Shown piece by piece: positions 57,201 to 64,000 of a stretch of 64,000 bases of DNA. Position 1 is the first letter of the stretch, and each line of letters opens with the position of its first letter. The notes under the pieces were generated by a model, which searched no databases, was not told the origin of the DNA, and worked only from the letters and a program-made list of their open reading frames with translations. This stretch comes from Trochalopteron elliotii (taxonomy: Eukaryota > Chordata > Aves > Passeriformes > Leiothrichidae), in NCBI GenBank assembly GCA_024734555.1, contig JANPWX010000651.1:146742-210741 (forward strand). The letters run 5' to 3'. Made by a program: the position numbers and the translations under genes.

Positions 57201-59430
57201 CAAAATATTGTCAACTATGTGATACTTCAATAATGGTCATGCATTGCTCTTTGGAAAAACTTCAGAAAGTGCTTCTACATCTCTGGGGCTACCTAAATAT
57301 TAATTTCAGCTGTACTGGAATTAACTGATGGTAGTAGACAGGTATTTCCCCCAAACAGCTCTAGCACAACCAAACTTTATCCTTGCACTGATGAAAATGT
57401 GTTATAAACACTAAGCTTCCAATTCAACTGGTTAATGAAGTGTTAATGATTAATACAATGTTAAATAGTGAACTTTTTACATACTAAAACCAACTACACC
57501 AACATTTACAAGGAATATAAAAGTAACCACAAGATGCTTACTGTTGAAGAAGCTTTCTTCATATATACTCTATCATTGCAAATCAAGGATTGACTTTTCT
57601 ACTTTACCATCCTCTCAAACACTAATACAATGGGAACTCAAGACCACGTTGCAGGTGCATTTTTAAATGGGGAAATCAAACCAGCTGTTAGTTTCACAGC
57701 ATCTTAACACAACCAAAAGATGAGGTTCTGCCAGTGTTACACATTTGAAGATTAAAGTCCTCTAGGATCTGCTCCAACTTTCTGTGCAATGAAACCACAG
57801 AGCACCACTAAACATCCCTTCGAGCCCATGAGCTCCGGACTAAAGTCTCCTAGTGACACCAGGATTTTTTCTTAGGGCTCCTAAATTGCAGAAATTACCA
57901 TCTTAACCCAGCAAGCTGATACCTGATGGTTCCTTACCCCAAATAAAATGCCTTGTCATATTGTCTAACTTTGCTTGTCTCAAAATCTTCCAAGTCAAAG
58001 AAGCTTCTAGTCACTTTTTGCATGAACAGTTTGAAAACTAATCCTCCTTCTTAATCCTCCTTGGGCAAGATTATAAAGACAGCTATTCTAACTCTGACAG
58101 AGGTCCACCTACACAGAAACCCTAGCTGCAGCAGCAGACAATAATAGATGCCTAAGAAGTAGACGAAGAGCAGACAAGCATAATGCAATCCTTCCCTTAC
58201 ACATCCTGCCAGCTTTGAGCTTTCCCAAATCACAGATTGCAGCCACGTGTAATCCTTTGCATGGACACATTAAGTGGTCTGAGCTTCTTCAGTCAGAAAT
58301 ACTTAATTTTTCTAGTAGCTCTGAGCTCATCCCAATTTGTCAACATCCTACTTTTTTAGCTACCTGACCTGGATAAGCATTCCCTTTTGACAGGACCTGA
58401 CCTGAACAGACCACTTCTTTGGCTAACACTGCACTCAGAGCAAATGATATTTTCCCCAGCTTGAATCCATCAGTTCTCCATTTACATACACAAGAACCCC
58501 TTGATCTTCTAGCTGCCACATCACATGTTATGTTTGCATGTGGACAAATACCATCAGTGACTTAAGTATTCTTTCAATTAGGGAAAAAAAACCCCAAAAA
58601 CTACTCAGGAAAAAAATATCCCATTCTCTTAGAGTATATCCAAAGAGCCTTGATAGGTTTACAACTGTAATAAAACCCTGCTAGGAAAGCAGGGCTCACA
58701 GAAGTTAGCTATCCAATTGGCTCTGCTGAACAAATTCTCTGTTTCTATGATAATCTACATAAATCTAAGCCCATCACTCCACATAAAAACAAATTTGCTT
58801 ACATGACTCCAAGAAGCCAATTGTTGCCCAAAATACAGACGAATATGTGGACCAGAGAAACCCCTGCAGCACTCAGGAAATTCCAAGTGCAGATTTCCCA
58901 TTTCTGTTTAACTGAGATTCAAGAGACAATTTTTAATTTGGTTAATATTAACTAAACTGATTTTAAAAGAACTGTCAGCTAAGACTCTTGAAAAAAAAGT
59001 TAAGCTTTTGTGGAATTAAAGTCACAGTCCCTATCATGATTTAATATGTAGTTAAAAAACAGGTGTTTCCCTGTCAGATGTGGGTTATCAGTGAGATCTG
59101 CCAAGAACTTATTCTGCAATCTGCACTGTTCAGTATGTTCACATAAGATCTGAGAAGAGGAATATGTCCAGAAGTGACAAATTTTATTATTAAAAAAATT
59201 AGTAATCACAATCAAATTCAGGGAAGACTGTAAAAATAAGAGAATTTGTGGACTTTAAAGTAACTACACACGATCTTAGAATACCAATAAATACCAAAAC
59301 CTACAAAAAATATTCTAAGTACATAAATATAAAAGGATCAAAACTAGCTGTTATCACTCAGGAAAACTTAAAAAACTTCATAGGTCAGTTCAGTATTGAG
59401 CTCAAGCAAAAAGTCAAATACAGCTTTTGG
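54276..59430. other. AT-rich non-coding stretch
   Basis: No exon with homology, RNA gene or recent repeat recognised. Open frames here are short and show no family resemblance. Confidence 0.6.
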
Positions 59431-59439
59431 AGTAACTAG

Positions 59440-59915
59440 GAAAGAAAACACTATCCCCATTATGCTGTCCAATGCTGAAGGCAGCTCTGATTCCCACATC
59501 TGAAAAAGGAGACAATAACAAAAGGGACAACAAAGATGACCAAAAGCATGGAGCAGCTTCCAAATAAGGAGAGACTGAGCAGAGTAGGACTTTGCATGGA
59601 CAAAGAAACAACCAGGGGGAAGATATGGAAAAGTCAAGAGGTCTGAAACATGACAGTGTCAAGATGAAAAACATGGAGTTATTGATGGAGTGACATGGTT
59701 ATACTATCATATTTTACAATGCAGAAACAAGAGAGCACTGACCAACGTTACAAACAACTTTCCTAAGTCAGCTCAGGGACATTATCACTGGATGTAGAAT
59801 ATTTCAAATAACATTTAAAATGCATAATTAAGTTGTAGAGCTCACTGCTGTAGGATGTCATGGAGACCAGAAACAAACAAGTGAGAAGAGGGATTATATA
59901 AATTAATGGAGAATA
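59440..59915 (+). mobile_element. Old, decayed CR1 LINE fragment
   Basis: AAAGATGACCAAAAGCATGG, AAGGAGAGACTGAGCAGAGT and GTAGAGCTCACTGCTGTAGG match successive parts of the CR1 3' region in sense order. Heavily mutated. Confidence 0.65.
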
Positions 59916-62900
59916 GATATAGTCAAGATCAGATGATGAGATACAACTCCTTGCCAAGCAGGGCCCTAAACTGATGATGGCCATAAGCTGGGAGGCAAAT
60001 GGAGGGAGGGAGAATGAAAAAAAAAACCACCCAAAACAAACCCACCACATTATACATGCCCTGTTTCTTACAATTCCCATTAAGCATCTGCTTCTGGATC
60101 TTGTCAAAGCAGGACACTGAGCTAAACAGAGCTTTGCAGTTTGCCCCAGGATGATATTCTATTTAAACTTCTATTTTATGGTACATTTATAGACTTCATT
60201 TATTTTTAAATATTAAGAATGTACTCCAGCCCTGCCTAATCACATATTTAGAATGCTGGAAGCCTAACCTCCCTGACTGTTTCTAAAGCCAGTATCTCTC
60301 AAGTTAACATTTAGATACCATCTAACTGAATCCTGACAGTGTAACACAAAAGTTAAGGCACACCATGGGAAAGCAAACCCAGGGCCAGAGCCACAAAGCA
60401 CAGAAGTGGCAGATCCAAGTTTAGTGCACCCACAGTCCCTCTTTCAGGAACAGCTCTTCCCTGTCTGCCAAGCATTTGATGGAAACTCCTCACTCAGAGT
60501 GAACACAGCAGATCCATGTGTGCTGTCGGAACAGCCAAGCCTTGGGCAGCGCTCAGCAGAACCACGACTGCTAAAAGTAGGTCAGGACCATCTGTTCTAA
60601 CCAGGGAGAAAGGAAAGCTGGAGCACACCAGACTGGCCAGGTATTACAGAAAACCTTAATCTGGGATTTCATCACTACTTCAAACAGATGTGATTCATAT
60701 TTTACCAGCCTCCACCTCAAACAAGGCACACCTTCCCAACCACACTGCCCTCCCTGTCATTAGGGGCACCTCTCCCAGCCTCAACCAGGATCTTCCTGTT
60801 CTCAGCTTTGGCTCCACTGGCTACAAAAGCCAGAATCCTGTTCTTCCACAACTGTTTTGTGCCAATTTCTATATAGCAGAAATGTCCAGCTGCTTCATCC
60901 AGAAACAGCCAGGACAGCACACGATCTCAATGTAATTTGCTTCTGCCTTAGAGTCTGTTTTCCTTGGCAGGATGCCCTGCAGAAGGGAGAGAGAAGACGT
61001 CTGTATCCAGCACATGCTTCCCAGAGGACAGGACTGTGACCCCTAACCAAGCTCTCACAGAGGCAAAGGCCACACCCTCAAGGCAAGTTCTTTTGCATCC
61101 AACCTGGCCTTGGAACAACCCAGCAAGAGAGGAGAGAAGCTTCAAACATCCCATGAAACTCCTGTGAAAAAGCACCAGTCCCACACTTCCACTCCAAGAG
61201 GAAACCCCGTGGTCTCCATGCCAGCATCAGCACTGCAGGTTTGCACCATGGAAGGGAGAACAGAGGCTGACCACAGAAGGAGTTCATGCCAGCAGTGGTA
61301 CAGACCACAGGCAGACACACAAGGACCACATCCTGAGCTCCACCATCCAGTTGTCAAAATGCAAATGAGAAATGTTAAACACTGTAACCTGCTTTGAATA
61401 AATCCTCTTGCTCTGCAGACATTGAGCAGTGCAGGGTGCTCTGTTCTGTTAAAGAAATTTTCTTGACACCCCTTAAGTCTCAGATTTAGTACTGCAATAG
61501 ATCTATAAAGAACTAATATGCCCTAGTGGACAGGAAGAATTCTTCTTGGTGTTTTCCTTCATTTCATATAAAATTCACTTTTCTGCCATCCCCTGATCTT
61601 CTGGAGAACCATACATCCTGACTGCAATTTGACAGTCTTCCCCTCTCACTCCAAGAGTGTCAGCAGTTCTGGCTACAGCCATGAATACAGGTAGTAACCT
61701 GCAAATACATTAAATGCAATGCAGCCACATGAGTAGTACCTATTCCCTCCCACCCAGAAGAGACAGCAGAATAAACAGAACTCCACATCACTACCACAAT
61801 CTGCTTGTGGTTTGCCTTCCAACCAAGATGAGGTGTATTCTACCTTGTATTACTCATGTTAAAGCATTATCAGAAAAGATGCTTTGATCAATTATCTTCC
61901 ATGAATTACTGTCTCAGCCTGGAAGGTTCTCAGCCATCAGCTGTGAACTACAAGGCTCAATAGTCTGGCAATTAGGTTACACAAGTCTGTTAGATAATGA
62001 TCCAAATTTGAGGTGACCAGACATTTTCTTCCACCTCAGGAAGCCAATGCCAAGGCTTTCATAAAGCCAGTAACAGGTAACAACACACCATGCTGCTCAA
62101 AAGGCCTGGGGACCTTCCCAAGCTTGGGAAGTTCACAGCAACATAACAACACATCTAAGAAACAACAGCTCCCACCACTTTACTGCAGAAGCCTGAACAT
62201 GCTGGGCGCAGACCTGAGAGCCAGGATCAACTCCACCCCAGTCTCAACAGCTCTGAACAAAGACTGTCCCATATAGGCTGGATATTCAGTGCTTTCAAAT
62301 GGAGTCCAACATGGAGTGGTGGCCCAGGAACCATCCATGAAGGGCATTCAAGGTGCACATGGTTGAGGAGGCACAGGCTGGCAGCAGCCATGCAGCCTCA
62401 TTCTTCTACTGTACAATCACGGCCCTCCATGCCAGACACTGCCCACTCTTGGAAGTTCTTGTTTCAAGGATAAAATGCAGAGCACCAGACTGCATATAGA
62501 GAGGGATGAGAGAACTATTCCTGTCCATGGGCCACCAGGCAATGCTCTCCCTTCATACTACAGTAGGTCCACAGCCTGGAGGAGTGAAGATAAGCAACAG
62601 GAAAATTAAGTGGCAAGGGAAGCAGAAGCTGGGACCCCGCAAGATTTGCTACTTGGAGAAATAAACCATGCTGAACAAGAATTCTCCAGTTATTTTGTTA
62701 ACAGGCAGACATCTAGTCCTGTCTTATTCAGAACAAGGAATTTTATAACAAGAAAAAAACTCCCAATAAGAAATTTTATATCTTCAATTGGCTTTACAAA
62801 CACAAGTTTCTGTTAACTCAGATTAAGAAGATCCTAACTTTTTCTGGCAAAATATCTGAGCTCCTGGTTCAGGGCTGAGAAAACTTCTTTGGTGCTGTCC

Positions 62901-64000
62901 TAGAGGCACAAAGGTTCAGAACCAGCTATCTGCTCATGAGAGTCATGAATTTTAAAAACTTTTTGGTTGAGACTGCACTTCATCTGGTTTGCTACCCTCC
63001 CACTTGCACAGTCTGACAGCCACTGGCTGAGCAGGACTGACTGGCTCATCCTTTCTCCTTTCAGGGAAGCCCAGACCTTCACCTGAGGGCTGCAGAGATG
63101 CACTAAACAGGTCTGCAGTGCCAATCTGAAATGCAAACTGCTATGAGCAGGAATTTCAGCCAGTATAACTGGCTGACTGTTGGCATTTCAAGAGCATGCT
63201 GCCTTGCCAGGGTCACCCCTGGGCAAAAAAGTGCCCAGAAGACAGGAAAAAGAGAGTTACAGTAGTTTGTTAGGAACAGCATGAGTACTACAGCTGAGTG
63301 GCTGCTCCTCTGCTGGAAGGAACAGCTAGACAGAACAGAGAGACTGGTAAGGAAACAAGGGAGAAGTATGTACATCTGTGCTGGAGGGATAAACCATAGC
63401 CTATGGTCAGCACAGTTCTGTTTGCTGACTGTCCCAGTTCCAGGCACCCCTCCCCTATCATTTTAAGCTGTGTACTCCACACACATGGCAGGCACCTTGC
63501 CTTCCTCTGGGAAAGGAAACAGTTTACTGTGCCACGTGTAGATAACTAATCAAAACCCCACAAAAGTGTGGCTCAGACAGCACTTTTCAGACTTATACAC
63601 GGACCAAACTGAGCAATCAGCTACCCAACATCAACCCAGGAGTCCATGCTGGAGCTGACACAAATTTAGCCTCATAAAAAAGTTTTAGTTTAAATCTTCT
63701 CAGGGCTTAGTGGGACATACACTAGTTAAAATCATGGATCAGCTAGGAATAGAAAAGATCATACCGGCTAAAGATGGGTTCAAACTAAATCTAATCTGGA
63801 CAGACTATCTGGAGAATGGCAGACAGGTCCAACAAACACAGGAATAAGCTGAGAGATAATCACTGCTTGAACCAAGCCACTGATGAAAACAGTAATTGAG
63901 AAATTGAGAACAAACCAGGAAAGATACTCTGTAAGTGGGGTAACAATTGAGCCCATTGCTACTCTGCAATGATGAGACTTAGGGTTTGGATAGAAACTTA
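59916..64000. other. Non-coding stretch to the right edge
   Basis: No coding, RNA or repeat element could be supported. Confidence 0.6.

Noticed and set aside
52270..64000. Additional protein-coding gene to the right of PLXNB1
   Set aside because: All open frames are short, lack recognisable motifs and show no splice-consistent chain.

Overview
The window is vertebrate nuclear DNA, most likely from a bird. The evidence is short GT-AG introns, several CR1 LINE fragments (the dominant avian retroposon), and two vertebrate multi-exon genes read from spliced homology. Both genes lie on the minus strand, head to tail. No bacterial-type genes, tRNA, rRNA or CRISPR arrays are visible.

Gene 1 (16642-52259, minus) is a complete plexin-B1 (PLXNB1). 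I placed 36 coding exons with splice sites and consistent phases. They join into a 6618-nt CDS for 2205 residues: signal peptide, sema domain, three PSI domains, a 289-residue Ser/Thr/Pro-rich stalk in one exon, three IPT/TIG domains, a basic RRRR convertase site, one membrane helix, a GAP domain split by a Rho-binding domain, and a C-terminal VTDL PDZ ligand. Any 5' non-coding exon lies in or beyond 52270-64000 and was not identified.

Gene 2 (1-8820, minus, running off the left edge) is a compact SRPK-family serine/arginine protein kinase, SRPK3-like. Eleven coding exons keep phase and give about 360 residues; the C-terminus is outside the window. All core kinase motifs are present. The N-terminal extension and the long spacer of mammalian SRPKs are missing. 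Its fourth intron looks like a minor-class (U12) AT-AC intron.

Between the genes (8821-16641) are a probable long PLXNB1 3' UTR with poly(A) signals near 12.9 kb, and a candidate promoter for the kinase with an overlapping TATA/MEF2 element at 11.54 kb. The right-hand 11.7 kb holds no recognisable coding sequence, only a small CpG cluster and a decayed CR1 copy.

PLXNB1 controls Rho/Rap signalling and the cytoskeleton downstream of Sema4D. The kinase would phosphorylate SR splicing factors. No functional link is implied, but the tandem plexin-B/SRPK order mirrors PLXNB3-SRPK3 on human Xq28 and suggests an old paralogous block.
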